Below are positions 42,996-57,900 of a stretch of 64,000 bases of DNA, piece by piece. The translations under genes and the position numbers were made by a program. This DNA is from Symsagittifera roscoffensis (Eukaryota; Xenacoelomorpha; Acoela; Convolutidae), in NCBI RefSeq assembly GCF_963678635.1, contig NC_087063.1:77275617-77339616 (forward strand), written 5' to 3'. The notes beneath the pieces were generated by a model. That model was not told where the DNA came from. It did no database searches and saw only the letters and a program-made list of their open reading frames with translations. How positions within the stretch are numbered: position 1 is the stretch's first letter; each line of letters begins with the position of its first letter.

Positions 42996-45900
42996 ATTGA
43001 AATTTTATGAGTGTTTAAAAGCTGCAAGTTTGGCAACTTTCTTAGAATTAACGCACAAAATGTTTTGTACTTTTAACGCCTAAGCAGCGGTTTAACCCGG
43101 CGCAGAGATTGTTCTTATTTGAATTGAGGCAAAGTAATTTTATAAATGTTACAATACTATCTGCTAAGTATACGAATTTGTCTTTTTGATAGCGTGTGGG
43201 GCGATAAGTTTTACAAATTCAAAGCTCTAAAAAATGTATACAATATTTTATTTGAAAATTACTCGACTTCTTTAAAATCTAACACAGACTTTAAAAAAGA
43301 TTAGGAACATTCAGGGCGTCACGTGTATACTAGTAGTTTAGTTATTGTTTTAAACTAGCCAAAATTACTCGACTTCTTTAAAATCTAACACAGACTTTAA
43401 AAAAGATTAGGAACATTCAGGGCGTCACGTGTATACTAGTAGTTTAGTTATTGTTTTAAACTAGCCAATAATGCCAAATCGATTAAATAATGCGCGCAAA
43501 ATTTCGAACTTTTTGTTAGCGAGCAGCAAATTTAACAAATCAATCCGACTCAGAAATCATTCGAAATTGATTCGACGAAAACTTATTTTTCATTAAAATG
43601 TGTTTGTCGATACGAAATATAAGAATTTGTACGATCTTGTGGGCTTACGGGCGATAACTTCAGCAAAAAAGGCAGAAAATACAATAATTTCTTTTCATGG
43701 TTTTTTGAAAAAATTTATCGAGTTTTTTCAGAGTTTTACAGGGTCTGGGCTTCGAGTAAATTCAAGCAGAGCAGTCTGAGTAAACATCAATCAAACTCAA
43801 ATAAAAGCAAAGTTGTAAAATCTGTTTCAATTCTTCAAACAAGACAGCTTGTATCAGGGCAAAGCCCTGAAAGTTTCCTGAAAGCTTCCAGCTGCCTTTT
43901 TTTAATTTGAGATTTTTTGGCAAGGTTATCACGCCACACGCCATATAAAGTACAGTGTGATATATTTAGCTCCTAGTAACAAATCAATTATCGCAATTAA
44001 GCTTCCTTCAACCAATTTGGAACGAACTCTAAGACGGATTAAATCTTCGCTTACCTGTTAATAGTGCGAAATATATCGCGGGTTAATTGTCCCAAATTGG
44101 CCAAAATCACAATCTTTAAACCCCCATAACTTTACAAGAAACGGTTATAACTGACATAACTATTCAACTTTGAGCTCAGGATAGCAAAACCTTTTGAATT
44201 ATATAAAAAAATTCCGTCAAAAATGGCTAGTTTAAAAGTCAAAATTTGTCTGAAGAAAAAAATACCACCCTGAGAACAAATATTCCATTACTTTCGTTAT
44301 AAAAGTCGAAACAATACGATTTCTTTCCAGCTTATCTACCGATCACTATCAAAAAATCACTCTGAACTTCAAACTAAATTCAATAATTTTTGGTAACTTC
44401 AGCGGCTATTTAAGATAAAACAGCTGCCGTGAGCCTTAATCAAACTTCATAGAAAACCAGTGATCCGAATCCGCTTAAAGATCAAGCGATTTATACCAAC
44501 TGGAACATAGAACAGTTCTGCATACGTAGCTAGTCAGATCACAATTCTTAAGAATAATTATTGTATGAGTATGAAGTTCAAGTACAATAACGATTCGTGC
44601 TCAATGCTTGAGGGTGAAGCAACATTACCCAGCCCAAAACAAATAACCAAAAAAACTGCATGTAGTTCTTAAACACGGGCACAACAGCGGTTCGCCGTGA
44701 TGAGCTGTACAGCTCGTGTGTTGGTCCTTTTTTTCCTTGGATAAATGGTTTTAATTAATTCGAGAAGGATTGAGGTTTGACAATCTGACCATCCATGGGG
44801 TAAACAGATTTTAGATTTACGAAATTATTAGGCCGACCACTCATAAAGCTGTTCTCAAAATTCCTTCAGCGCAAACATATACTAATTTTGAGGGTGCGAA
44901 GAGCCAAAAAGAAAGTTTTTTTTTGTCAAAAATATTCAAACATTTTTGGAACTCCTTCGCTCTCAAAAGAATCTCTAACTGCACCAATTTTTGTCATCAG
45001 TTCAATTGAATATAGCTTATCTTAAGCCTCAGATGTCTCCAGTTAGCTATTTAAATATTTTGAAAACTATAATTCAGTCAAATTTCGTTTATGTACTTTT
45101 TTGGTGCATCTTATTATCTGCTTGCAAGTCTGAGCCTCAAAGGGATGCCATTGAATATAATGATAAAACAATACGATTTCATAATAAGACACTGAGTTCT
45201 CCAACTCGACCAGAACCCACAACCCCACCCCTCCTCCTCTTTTTTAGGGATCAATCTCACTCTATTCATGTGCAAATCAAGAATCAAGATTGTATAGTAA
45301 TTTAATAAGTTTTAGAATCGCGTGACCTTTTAGCTTTAGGATCTTGGATTACTCGAGATGAAAAAATCGTTCAACGAAAACATCAATTGATTCACAAGAG
45401 ATTCCCTCGGGCCAGAAAAACAGTCAGCCAGTCATAATTCAGTATTCAAAAATTAGAACAAAAGATCCTTGAAAGTTAGGCAGGGCTTTACAGTTTAAAG
45501 GACGTTGATTGGCTGAAAATTGTTTTGAGAATTACCCAGTGATTGTGTTTGACTTGTCAGGTCTGGACCATTGTTACAAGATGCTGATTGATCTTGGCCC
45601 GGTGAGTCAAGACAAGGCAGTAACTGCGTGTGGGTACGAGGGAGGGGCAACACTAGTCACTTTCGACAATGTGGGCGATGATGTGAGTATACCCGAGACA
45701 CGAAATAAGGATCAAGTTAATACCCCCTGTGGTACCGCAACTGCTACTGCCATTGCAGTAACTATGCAGTCCTCATATATTGGCCTTGATAGTGCTACTT
45801 ACATCTGCCACTGCTATCGCAGTAATCAGATAGTCATCACATATTGACCTTGATAGTGCTATACATATTGTTATCTATAAATTATATAATTCTATTATAA

Positions 45901-48900
45901 AAACCAAGGTCAAAGAATACGTGACCTTTTACAAATCCAAGAGAGTCAATCTCTCAGGCCTGTGGCTAAGAACACAGTCAGTAAGAAACTAACATCAGAA
46001 AAGAAACGGTTTCATTATGGTTAATTAAACTCTTTCGAAACCACTTCAGTTTTCACTATAAAACCTCAGAGGTATTGTTAGTTACCACATGGCGCAGCCA
46101 GCAGGATCCGGTTTCACTGCTCAGGATAATAGGACTGATCTAGGAATCCCAGTATTTTGGGCATCCGCAAATTCAGACCCACCTTGGAGTTTTGAAACGT
46201 GGCTTGACCAGTTCCTATTAGCTGTTACAGTTAAAGAGAATGTGGATCCAGAAATAATGTTACAAGAACCCAAACCGGTATTAGAAGAACCTTTACCAAC
46301 TCCTGAAACACCAGCACAAAACGAGGATGAGATTGCGACAGCAGAAAGAGAAGCTCGGAACAGATTGGCTCGAGATAGAGTGGTTCAAGAAAATGAAGAA
46401 CGGACACTAAGAGGACCTAGAGTGGGACACAATGTATTCTATCACGAAGTGGGCAAACGGCTAACATCGAGATTATTCCTCGCTTTAGGAGCAGAAGGGA
46501 AGAAAAAATTTATACAAAAGAACCCTCACACAGAAATATCCAAACTAGGGTTTCGCGATATAATTCGATTAGCAAAACTCTCATTTGAGAAAACGAAATG
46601 CATTACCTATGAGAGATACAAACTGTTCACACGATCCCACGAATCAAATGAAACGTTGGAATCTTTTCATGCCGCACTGACTGCACAAGCAGCAAAGGCT
46701 GAATTGGGAGCGTTGGAAGAAGAATTGGTACGAGATTTATTCATCTCAAGAATGAAAAATGCTGTCCTCCAAGACACATTGACTTTCGAAACATTCTCTC
46801 CAGAAGAAGTGTTAAAACGTGCACTAAAGTTTGAATATAGCAAACAAACAACTCAAGCATTCCAAAAATCTTCAAACACAAACAGCTCAGGACTGTTTAC
46901 AACTACACAGATGAAGATTAAACAAGAACCAATTATGGCAATCGGAAACAAAGGGTATAACCCTAGACGTCAAAATCAAAACAGAAGAAAACAGTACGAA
47001 AATAAACCTCCAAAAGGTAAAGGAGATCAAAAACAATGTACGAGATGCGGTAGAGCATTTGTAGAGAATCATTTAAAAAATTGTCCGGCAATGGGCAAAA
47101 CATGTAAAAATTGTAACAAACCTAATCACTTCGCTAAAATGTGTAGGTCTCAACAAATTAACGAAATTGCAAATGAAGATTCGAGTTCGGGGGAAGAGTG
47201 CAATCTTATACAAACATTCGATTCATGTGATGATTTTGAAATCATGTCAGTAGAGGAAGAGTGCACTTCCATCATGGACATAGAAAAGTACATCACAAAA
47301 AGGATTTCGGAAAATGCGTACAATAACGAAAGAAGTCAGAATAGAGCATTGACGGAGAAGTCGGGTAAAATTGAAAAGATCGAAATTCGCAGAAATCCCA
47401 AATCGCATCAAATTAAAGCACTTAAAGCTTTGGTTAAGATTGATAGTCATATTTTGAATATGACTATAGATACTGGCAGTCCAGTATCACTCCTGAATTG
47501 GGCAACAACGAAACAGATTCTGGAAGGACCTTCGAATTCAAAATTTATTCCGGCAGAAAAGCTGAACCTGTCCGCGCAGTTTGTGGATTATAATAAACGA
47601 CCTATTCTAATATTAGGAGCGTTAAAGGCCAATCTACGTTCGGCAGGTTGGGAAGTGTTGGGAGTTTGTTCAACCAGTTTGTTCAAAACCGGACAAAGCT
47701 CGACCGGAACGAAAACGGTCAAAACTCAAGTTTTCAAACAGTTGAGAAGCACAAAAACACATTGGACAGAATAGCTCGTGAGAAACAGTTGGTCGATATT
47801 TCAAAACTCAAAGATAAATTAAACTCCAAACAATTAGAACCTAAGGAAACGGCGTCATCGACAAAAATGGAAAGAAGTGAAACAGGAAAATCAAAGAAGT
47901 TGAAAAATAAACAGAACGGAAATCAGAGGGAGGACGATCAACTAACGGAACAAGTAACAGAAACCACCTTCTCTCGAACACGGATGGTAAAGAGAGGCGC
48001 TGCATGCAGTCGACAGGAGTCAGACGATTCTGATTCAGATATACCGCAAGTTGAGTGGAGACCAGTGAGAAAGACGATAAAGCCTAGAGGACTTAAAGAA
48101 ATACAATCTGGAAAGGCGTCAGGAACTAGTGGAACAACCCTAATGTCATTTTGGGACCTCATAGGGGCAGAAAGACCAGACAATCCAACAAGTCTACTTG
48201 AATTAGAGGCACAGACAAGTCTACTTGAATTAGAGGCACAGACAGCCTTGGCAGATTGTAATAGAGGTGACCAGTCATCACAATTGAGTACCCAAAGTGA
48301 AATCCCCCAAATTATCGAAGTGGACTTAACAGCCGAGAGCCCTTCGGAAAGCCCAGAAGTCAGCTTAATTAAAAAGGAAAAGACATGTCACGCTTCCAGG
48401 AAAGGCAAACCAGATCAAAATAACGTGCGTACAGATATCAGTCTGGACAACCTAAACAAACTATTTGATAGAAGCCTATTAGCGGAGCTGATATCAGAAG
48501 ACGCCTGGATGGACAGGCTGCGGCGGGTCATTGAGAGGAACGATCGACACAGCTTCGAGCTGATGGGTCCATATACCAACCCTCTCTGGCACCAACTCTC
48601 AGTTGTGGACGACTGCATCCTGGTTGACAACAGATTAGCTGTCCCAGAACAATTGCGTTTGGCAGTCCTAAAGAGAATTCACCGCGGTCACCCAGGCCAG
48701 GAAGCGATGCTAGATGTGTCAAGGTACCTGTGGTGGCCGCACATGCACAAGGATATCGTCAACCTTGCAGAGGAATGCAGAAGTTGCACCCGCTATGGTA
48801 AGAATGCAAAATACATCATACCAAAAAATGCTACGAAGCCTCTGCCGCTGCTCACGCAGCCAGGTCAAGAAATTCAATTAGACTATGCTGGCCCGCTTGA

Positions 48901-51900
48901 AGATTTCAAAGGAAAAAAAATTATCTGTTGGTAGCAATAGATAGGTATTCTAAATTTCCTTCAGTAAAAATCACTAAATCAACAGGGGGAAAGTCGTCAA
49001 TAAAATTTCTTCGCTCATATATTGATATACATGGAATACCTGAATCAATTAGAACGGATCAATTTTCCGGGTTCAAGGGCAAAGCAATGAAAAAATTTTG
49101 CTCCGACAATAACATTGAACAAAAATTCTGTCCAGTTGGCGACCATCGCGGATGCGGCTTAGTAGAACGCACTATACAAACCATCAAGAGAAGGTTGGGA
49201 GTAATGTTACTCGATGAAAATGTAACGTCGATAAAATTGTGCTTGAGTACGATACTTCGCGACCTTCGTTGGATAAAACAGAAGACAATTCAAATGTCGC
49301 CATTTGAAGCGCACTTTGGGCGATTGCCAAAAACAGAATTTAAAATTCTCAGTGATAGGTTCTTACAAAACTCTGATCGTTTAGATAAGGAACATCTGGA
49401 GCGCTCCGCCTTGACGGCTTCGCAACTCAAAAAGAGAATCGACCAATCTCGTGACAACTTAAAGATTGTCCGGAAGGGACAAAACAGCCGAGATGTGAGT
49501 CCATTATTCAAAGAGCAAGTCGTCTCGGCAAAGGATCGAGAAAGAGCGCGGGCCCTAAAAGAGCTTCTGGAGGCCAATGCAAGATGGAACCAGACTCGAC
49601 GTGATACTTCGGCCAACGACCTAAAGCGTACTCTGGATGAGACGAGTACCATTAATCCCGAGCTACGCAAAGAAATGCTATACTCGTGGGAGCGGGGGTT
49701 CGTTGAAGATAAACCGGAGGCCATTTCACAGCAACGTCAGTCGTCACCAATCCTGATACGAAAAGACGAGGGGAGGAAGAGCGGTAAGGCCCTCACGAAA
49801 CCTCTAAAGGGAAGGGTCGTGGCCGAAACGCCTTCCACAATTAAGACGGCTGCAGGGTCCATTTACCGGAAAAGCGATATTGCAAAGGTTAAGGTTGCGG
49901 TGCACGATAAGGAGAAAAACAACAATAGACGATCCCCATCGGGAGAAGAGCCTAAGAAAAAACAACAGAGGCAATCGAGGCGACAATCAGACGAACAAGA
50001 TGAGGCTGAATTGAGTCAGTCGGATGAAGACTTATTGCTAGAACAGCCAGGTGCAGCGAAGGAAAAATTTCAGGATAGCCCAACGGTGATCACTTCAAAA
50101 GACACCCTACAAGGCGGTGGACTGAATTTGGCGGTACGAAGAGCGAAGCCAAACTTGGCTGGACCATTCTCGAAATCAAATAAGGCTAAAGTGGGCCCAA
50201 TCTCGACGAAAGACGCACAACAAGTCATATTACAGAATAAAAGTGCTGCGTTAGCAGCAGAAGTAAACGAACCGAAGGCGCCAGACCACGCATGTTCGTC
50301 GAACACTATCAAGAACAAGAAAGAAATTACACGCACTACATCTCCTGAAACAATCCTCGACACTTTCAATAGTAAGGACTTATCGGCGAATGACTGGAAT
50401 CGATTAGCGGATCAAGTACTTGAACGAGGAGTTCAGCGCGCGGCGGCAGAGATACTGCATTCGAGAGAGGATACGGGAGACGACGAGGAATTGATGAATC
50501 CTCCGGGGTTTTCTGACGAATCCGAACTTGAGGAAACATCAGTGCGGAAAAGCGGGAGATCGAAAAAGGGACCATCCAGATACGGAAACCCGATTAAGCA
50601 TTCGGTGAAATCAATCTCGTTCCAGAATAACTTATTAGACTTGAACCAAGCCGCGCTCGAAGCATATAGAATCAAGCTTGCAAATTTTAAACCTGGTGCT
50701 TCTAATTCGGTGGAGACAAAATTTGGTCTGCTGGAAAAACATCTATTTAGGAGAAAGTTTGGCAGCGAAGCTCTAGACATAACCCGTTCATGGAACGCCG
50801 AGTGGAGAATCCCGTTACAGTTGGAAGAGGAACATGAAGAGAGAGATGGAAAATGAGTTATCTAATACACAAAGCCAAAACTTCTTAAACTGAGTTCTAA
50901 AACTCCTATTCATTATTATTTAAAATTTTAATAACATAGTATAAAAATTTTCTTGATCGAGGGGGTATGTGGTACCGCAACTGCTACTGCCATTGCAGTA
51001 ACTATGCAGTCCTCATATATTGGCCTTGATAGTGCTACTTACATCTGCCACTGCTATCGCAGTAATCAGATAGTCATCACATATTGACCTTGATAGTGCT
51101 ATACATATTGTTATCTATAAATTATATAATTCTATTATAAAAACCAAGGTCAAAGAATACGTGACCTTTTACAAATCCAAGAGAGTCAATCTCTCAGGCC
51201 TGTGGCTAAGAACACAGTCAGTAAGAAACTAACAACAGAAAAGAAACGGTTTCATTATGGTTAATTAAACTCTTTCGAAACCACTTCAGTTTTCACTATA
51301 AAACCTCAGAGGTATTGTTAGTTACCACACCCCCCTCCCCCACCTCACCCCACCCCCGAGTTAAGGTGTTTCAACCCAGCGTTTAGTTCGGGTTAAAGTT
51401 TCTAAGCGCTGCATGTATAGCGCTCGATTCTGATTGGCTGAAAATTAACACTTAGATCCAAATTTACCTGCTTGGGGTGATGTTAACTCAGGCCCGAAAT
51501 GAAAATTATTTTCAGATTTTTAAAATTTTTCTTTCGTTTTATACAGCTGATATACTTCTTGACTTGTCTTTGATTACTTTTGTTCATCACCCTTGAGATA
51601 TTTGGTGTGTACATTTCAAGTTGTGTTCTTTGAGAATTTATACAATCTTACCGTGCGTTTTTTCAATTTCAAAGGGAGAATTTCTTCTAACTCAAGGTAA
51701 CGGAAATAGACTTTGGTCGAATACTTTGAAACACTTTCCAAAAAAAATAATTGAATTTGTTTTTTTCTCAAACACTGAATTTGTTCAAATGTCTCTACAC
51801 CATAACTTAATGCACCATTTATCCCAATTTGCCAAATTTACACTTTTCAAACACCAATATTTTCACGAAAATAATTGCAAGTGAAATATTTTTTTTTTGA

Positions 51901-54900
51901 TGAGCTCAGCGAGTCATGTTTTTCGGACTGCTTGAAAAAAGTCCGCCAAAAAACGCTTGCAAGTTAAAAAGACCCAATTTGTCGGAAAAAATCCCCCAGG
52001 CACATATATATGTCATTACGAGGCAAAACTGTGCACTGTATAGGCGCACACTTTAGTGTCTGTATGTTCCTGGATTCCAGAGAAAAATCTTTAAACATGT
52101 TAAAATATTGTCGGAACAATAAAAAAAATGAAGGAACAAAAGGAGCGCCCCTATTGCGGAATCCGCTTAAAACTCACAAAACTCACAGTTTGGCCTCGTA
52201 ATGGTCATACTCTTGAAAATTCAACAGAAAAAATTTAGCAACAGAGCCTCAAGCACCTGCAAGGATGATAATAAGAACAAGACTCCTCGGCTCTTATTCC
52301 TTTTGTCCCGCATGCTAGGTTTCATATGTAATTTCTCTGTTCACATTGTCTAACTGTAACAAAAATTGACATGGGGACTAACTAGACCATTACAAAAATA
52401 CTTGGCCATCATAATTATCCGTGCGTTGTAAATGTTCTACATTACAGGGCCACACTTTGCAATAAATAGGTGCATAATTTGGTAATTGTAAGTCACTGCA
52501 ATCCAGCGACGAACTTTTAAACCTTATTGATTTTTGTAGCTACAAGCATTTACTTAGCAAAATTCGTCATCGCAGACTGCTGAACTACTTTTACCTAAAC
52601 ATGAGACAAATATCAGAAAATGCACGAGTAACGTTTGAAAATCAAAAATTTTATAGGCCAGCTAAAATTTTTTGAAAATTTTGGCCAGAGATAGTTTTAA
52701 TAAATTTGAAAAAACAAACTCTTTTTTTTTATTTAGTGTAATTATTTGTTACTGCTTTTTTATCTAATTATAATAAATTTTTTTAAAATTGCAAATCCAG
52801 TTGTTTGCTCGCAGTGCATATATTGTTAAAAAAAGAAAAAACTTCTCAGAACCAAATTCAGACCTGCAATTTTGTGTTTCTTTGTTATTTCAGATCTGAC
52901 ATCCAATCTGAAAAATCTATCTTGTTAAGAAAAATCAGTAGATAAGGTAACTTTGTAAAACCCCTCCTAACACCATAAAAATTGTGCTTATATGAGGCCA
53001 GGAAAGTAAAAGGGTGCTAATTGCTGACATCAGGGCAAATTCCTGAACATTCCAATTGCGGTTTAAAGTCAATGAAAACTCTTTTTCGTCGAAAGTTGAG
53101 AAAGTAATCGGAAAAAATCAATTATTTAGTCTTTTTCAATTGTTTCTTCAATTCTTCGACATCACAGATAACATATCTTTCTTAATTTCAGCTCAAGAAC
53201 TAGTATCTTTCAGATCAGGGGCGGATTTAGGGGGGGACGGGCGGGCGGATGCCCCCCTCTTCTCAGGGATTCGACCCCCTGCCGACCCAAAGGGTCCACC
53301 CTTAAGTACTTTTTAGAAATCCAGTTTTGGCCGACCAACCTTCTAAATGCGCCTTCGGTGCCAATATATACTAATTTTGAGGGGGGAGCGCGCACCGAAA
53401 AAACGCAATTTTTTGGTCAAAATTTTCCAAAAAGTCTCTAAAAACGCCTTTTTGGCCTATTTTTTTCAAAATTTTTCCTGCGGCGCAGAAAATTTGGCCA
53501 AAATAGGGACAAAACAGTGCTTTGGGAGAGCTCGAGAAATCAATTTGGTCGACCTAAAAAAAGGTCGACAAAATTTTTTTGAAAATCCACCCCCCCCCCC
53601 CCCCCTCCCCCTCGAGAAATCGAGAAAATCCTAGATCCGCCCCTGTTTCAGATAATAAAAAATTTGTCAAAAATTGTTTGTTAAATTTTCGAAACTGTTC
53701 AGGAAAAAAAACCACCTCGAGCTCAAATAATCCGACAATGCCTTGAAAATTTGGAACTTAAAATCAGAACAAAATAGAACATTCTTGATTAAATTGGATA
53801 TGTTCAATTCATGTACATCTTTAGATTCTAAAAATTAGCTCTAAATTGGATTTTTTCTCGAAACTAAATGTGTTTTGATAAGTTTTTTTACGGTTTGTTA
53901 GTTAAATACCAACACACGAGCTGTTTAAATCTTAAAAGAAAACCGTTATTGTGCCCTTGATTACAATCATCCATTGCATTCTTCGTGTTTTTTTCTGGGC
54001 TGCGAATTGCTGCTTAAGCTACAGCCAGCTAGAATGGGTTGTTTTCGTCCACTTTAAACAGTTCAACGCCGCTAATCATGATTTTTAAAACCGTTTATAA
54101 CTTGGATTAGTTGGCTTTCCTTGTTTCCTTTTTTTTCTAATATGAGGTCATTTTTTCTGCTGTTTTTAGCAAAGGCTGCGGGAACATTTCTGGGTGAAGT
54201 TCCACAACAATATCCGTTCAAGCCCGGCGTACCTGGAGCACAGTGGTTTTTGGACTGGCTACGTACGCTTCTTTGGCAATGTCTCCAACACCTACGTGAA
54301 CATGTACTCAGGGGACCCCATTGATCCGAGCTTGTTCGAACCTAAACAGCCAGATGATCGAAGTAAGTCAGACTTATCATTCTGAGGCCTATTTGACTGT
54401 GAGTAAACCAGCAGAAGAACAGACGAAGCAAAACTGAGCAGTGATTTAATCAACTGAAAAGTCATGTATTTTTTATTGAAATTCGTGCAAGTTTGATTTA
54501 GTAACAAGTTTTTTTTATTGCATAATGGCTCAGTGTTTTCAGCGGTTTTTAAGAGTCAATGAACATAGGGTGGACTCTTACATATTTCGTGATGTGTTTT
54601 CTTCCAGAAAAATCGTAAGACATTTTTAGGCTAAGCTTTGACTTTTCCCGCTTCAGTCCTTTGTTAAAAAGAAGGCAAACGTGTTTGACTATAATTTGGA
54701 AACTGACTTTTAATTTGCAGAGTTCCCAGAGGAAACAAAAAACTTACCTTTTGATCCAGTTATCTCCAATTGGGTACAGTTTATCAAAAAAGTGCCCATG
54801 AAAAATTATTCTAGAACTTCAAAGGCTCTAGGGCCATCAAGTTTTCTCTGAAACTTGAAATATTTCAAAAAACAAGTCAAGATTTTTTTTCATTTTACCT

Positions 54901-57900
54901 CCGGTCATTGACTTTTTAAACTGTCTGTTGGCTATTTTTTTTAATTAGCCTGCCTCTTATTCAGCTGGTTTTTATACAACGGTCCTATTTACGCCTAAGC
55001 GAGTACAGAATTTGAAGTTTTGCTTTTTTTGTATCTTTTTTTTTCACCTAATTTTTTCAATTTTCGAAGAAATTGACGACTGAATATTTAAACTTGGTGA
55101 TTTTTTTTCTTATCCAAACCTCCTTTCGGCTTCTGAATTAGTCATGTCTGACAAGATTTTTTTCCCCGATTTTCAAAGAAAATGAGGAATTTATATGCCC
55201 GGGGTGATTTTTTTCATTATTCAGACCAATTTTAGAAAAGTTGACTGCTTTGGGCATCGACTCGGAATTTTTGTGATTGCCAAGCGAGTATGCTTGCACT
55301 TAAGTTTGCTTACACCTAAAAATACTTGAAAAATTTTGTTTTAATACGCAAATTATTTATGCGTGGCAAATTATCCACATCATATTCGTTCCAAATTTGA
55401 ATTGAGGTAAGCCAATTGGTCTTTCTTTTTAATTCCATAAACAACTCCTTTTAACACATTTATATTATCAGCCTAAAAAAGTCAATACTTCATACACCAA
55501 AAACGATTCGAGATCAGTTTATGAGTAGTCGAAATATTCAGGGCTTTGCCCTGATACGAGCAGACTTGTTGTGTCATGTGAAAGCTATTGATGTCTTGAG
55601 CTTAAGTTTGATTTTTTTTCAAAGAACAATATACTTTCTGCAATTAACGTTTAATTGAAAATTCAATCCGATTCGCAATTTGTTGCAAAACAAATTGAGT
55701 TGAAAAATGCAAGATATTTCAATTAATACATGAATGTTTGATAAATAAAATTACTTTGAATTTCAAATAGCGTGCTGGGTGATGAATTTAGAAGAAAAAC
55801 TAATTTTTGAAAGAAAAAAAATGAACAATTTAAGACTGCTCACTGCACGATGAAGCCATGAATTTTCTGACCGCCCGTGGAGAAAAATCTTTCCTGTGAT
55901 CTTTTTATTGTGATAACCTTCGAATTTCGAAACAAAAGTATTGTACAAATCTTAACAGAATAATCAGCGTTATCTAAAAACAAGCTTGTTGCTTAGAACC
56001 AGTGCTTTTTCCTTATAAAAACTACATACTTGTTCAGCATTATATCAAAATTAACTTATGTGAAAAGTTCTTAACATATTATTCTGCATTAACTTAAGCT
56101 CAGTAAAAAAAAATAGCAGAACAACTGACATATATATGTTTTTTTTCATAACTTGAACTACTGTACTCGAATAGTTGAAGTTCGCTCATGCGTTGAAGGA
56201 TAGATGTGAAAAGATGAAAGTTAACAATTCGTATTTTTTCGGAAGTCGAATCATTACTCTCTATTAATTTTGCTAGCACTGCTATGAAAAGCTTTTTTTA
56301 ATATCACCAAATAAAAAAACATGAAATAGTCTGAAATGAGTTTGAAACATCAAGTTCATTTTGTTCAATTTGCAAAAAACAGCATTGCAGAAATAATAAC
56401 AAAGATGTTAGGTTTATTGTCGACTTTCTTGTTCCGACTATTTGGAAAATGGAGAGGAACGTTGTACTCGGGTGTGTATTAATTTTTTTGTATTTTGTAA
56501 AACTTTTTTTATTTTCCACGCTAGGTAACACAGTTTTTTGTGTTCAGTTAGTTAACACAAATAGTCATCGGACTGGGTTCATTGATATATCATATTAAAG
56601 TCCTTTCAGTCGTGACTCGAACGATTATAAAAAGTTGCCAAAAATTTTCTCAGTGTCGAGAAAACCCACTATGAAATTTTTGATTTTTGTTCCAGCTAAA
56701 AAGGTGAACGTCTAGGCTTACAATAGCTTATTTATGCTTAATTTAAGCCGTGAAAACGATACGCAGAAAAAAACACTTCACTAATTTCACTAATTTTTCA
56801 CTAACTTGAAAAAAAAAATTTTTAGTATAACTTAAGGACTATGGTCCTCACATTCTGTGCTACTTGCACAGTAACCTGCAATCCTTGTTTAGGCTATAAA
56901 TTTAGAAATTCCGAAATCTTCCTTGTTTCTAAATATTCTGGGTTGCAGACATTTTTTCGAAAATAGTACTAATTTTGATCTCTTTTTGGATTTTTCCTAC
57001 CAAAAATACCATATAGGAGCTCAGCCTTCACCAAAATTATTTTGTGTATATACTAGCGCCTATGGTACCCTCAGAAAAATATATTGGTTAATCAGCCAAA
57101 ACTTCTATCGTAAAATTATTTGTCAACCAGATTAAAAGGTTGACCACGTTAGCTGACCACGTTTCCGAGTTTAATTTTTCAGCTGATCAAAAAAATTTCC
57201 ATCATTTCCATCATTTCATTAAATTTTGATTAACTAGTAACCGAACTATATGATAAAGCGGAAGGCTGATTTATAGTTTTTTTGGCGAAAGTCAAATTTT
57301 GTCATTTCTGACTCAATTATCATCTAGAAAATGCTCTAGAAAACGCAACAAATCCAAAATGTACAAAAATCCTAAGCAACTAGTCCCAATTACAAAAATC
57401 AAGCTAGTGAAATATTTGCCCATCTGCACTCAATTTTTGAGGTCAAGATATTTTTTAAGACTAGAAAACTGATTATTTATGGTCTATATAAAGGCTCAAA
57501 AATTTTTTGTTCAAATTGAATCAGGAAACACATTACGGCGCCAAGCACGGTTACTTTGATGTTGGTCTGGATTTCATGGTCTTTGTCCCTGGAACCCACA
57601 TATTTTGAGCCAAGTTCTGTTAGTTTTAGAAATCGTTATAAAATCAAAATTACGGTGTACGAGGGAATCTAGATACAAATTAGCTCAGCATCAGCGTAAG
57701 AATTATAGGCAATGGAATTTTTCCTATCACTCAACTCCACCTACGGACACTGAAAGATTTGTCGGAGTTTTGAGAAGGATATTTAGTTGAATTCCCATTA
57801 CAACTTCATACTTAGGTAAAACTGCAGCTTTTTATTTGTGGAGTTCAGAGATGTGGAATTCAGTTTTGATGATAGTTATAAAACCGAAATTGCGTCGTAA

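Larger units (their letters stand above)
41792..45560. other. Lectin intron 3, no gene seen
   Basis: Contains a TA dinucleotide tract (42953-42993), a 106-bp tandem duplication (43258-43467) and, near 44866-44930, a degenerate fragment of the MITE found at 53216. The short frame at 44991-45305 shows no domain. Confidence 0.55.
45728..51329 (+). mobile_element. Young gypsy-type LTR element lacking reverse transcriptase
   Basis: A 5.6-kb element with 362-bp LTRs that differ at one position that I can see (ACATCAG versus ACAACAG near the 3' part). A 5-bp CCCCC target duplication lies on both sides, within a C-rich target. A primer-binding-site-like TGGCGCAGCCAGCAGG follows the 5' LTR and a GAGGGGGTA purine tract precedes the 3' LTR. 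Inside are gag, aspartic protease, a long linker, integrase and a basic C-terminal tail. No reverse transcriptase or RNase H motif (no YxDD box) is visible in any frame. Confidence 0.85.

Noticed and set aside
44991-45305. 104-residue frame in lectin intron 3 as an extra exon
   Set aside because: Exon 3 joins exon 4 directly in phase to give a standard lectin opening; adding this frame would break it, and it shows no lectin features.
52010-52201. 63-residue frame in lectin intron 4
   Set aside because: No domain or codon signal; length is within chance for this composition.
53216-53645. tRNA-derived SINE, from GGGATTCGACCCC resembling a B-box
   Set aside because: Inverted termini and an 8-bp target duplication fit a hAT-type MITE. 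No A-box or tail of a SINE is present.
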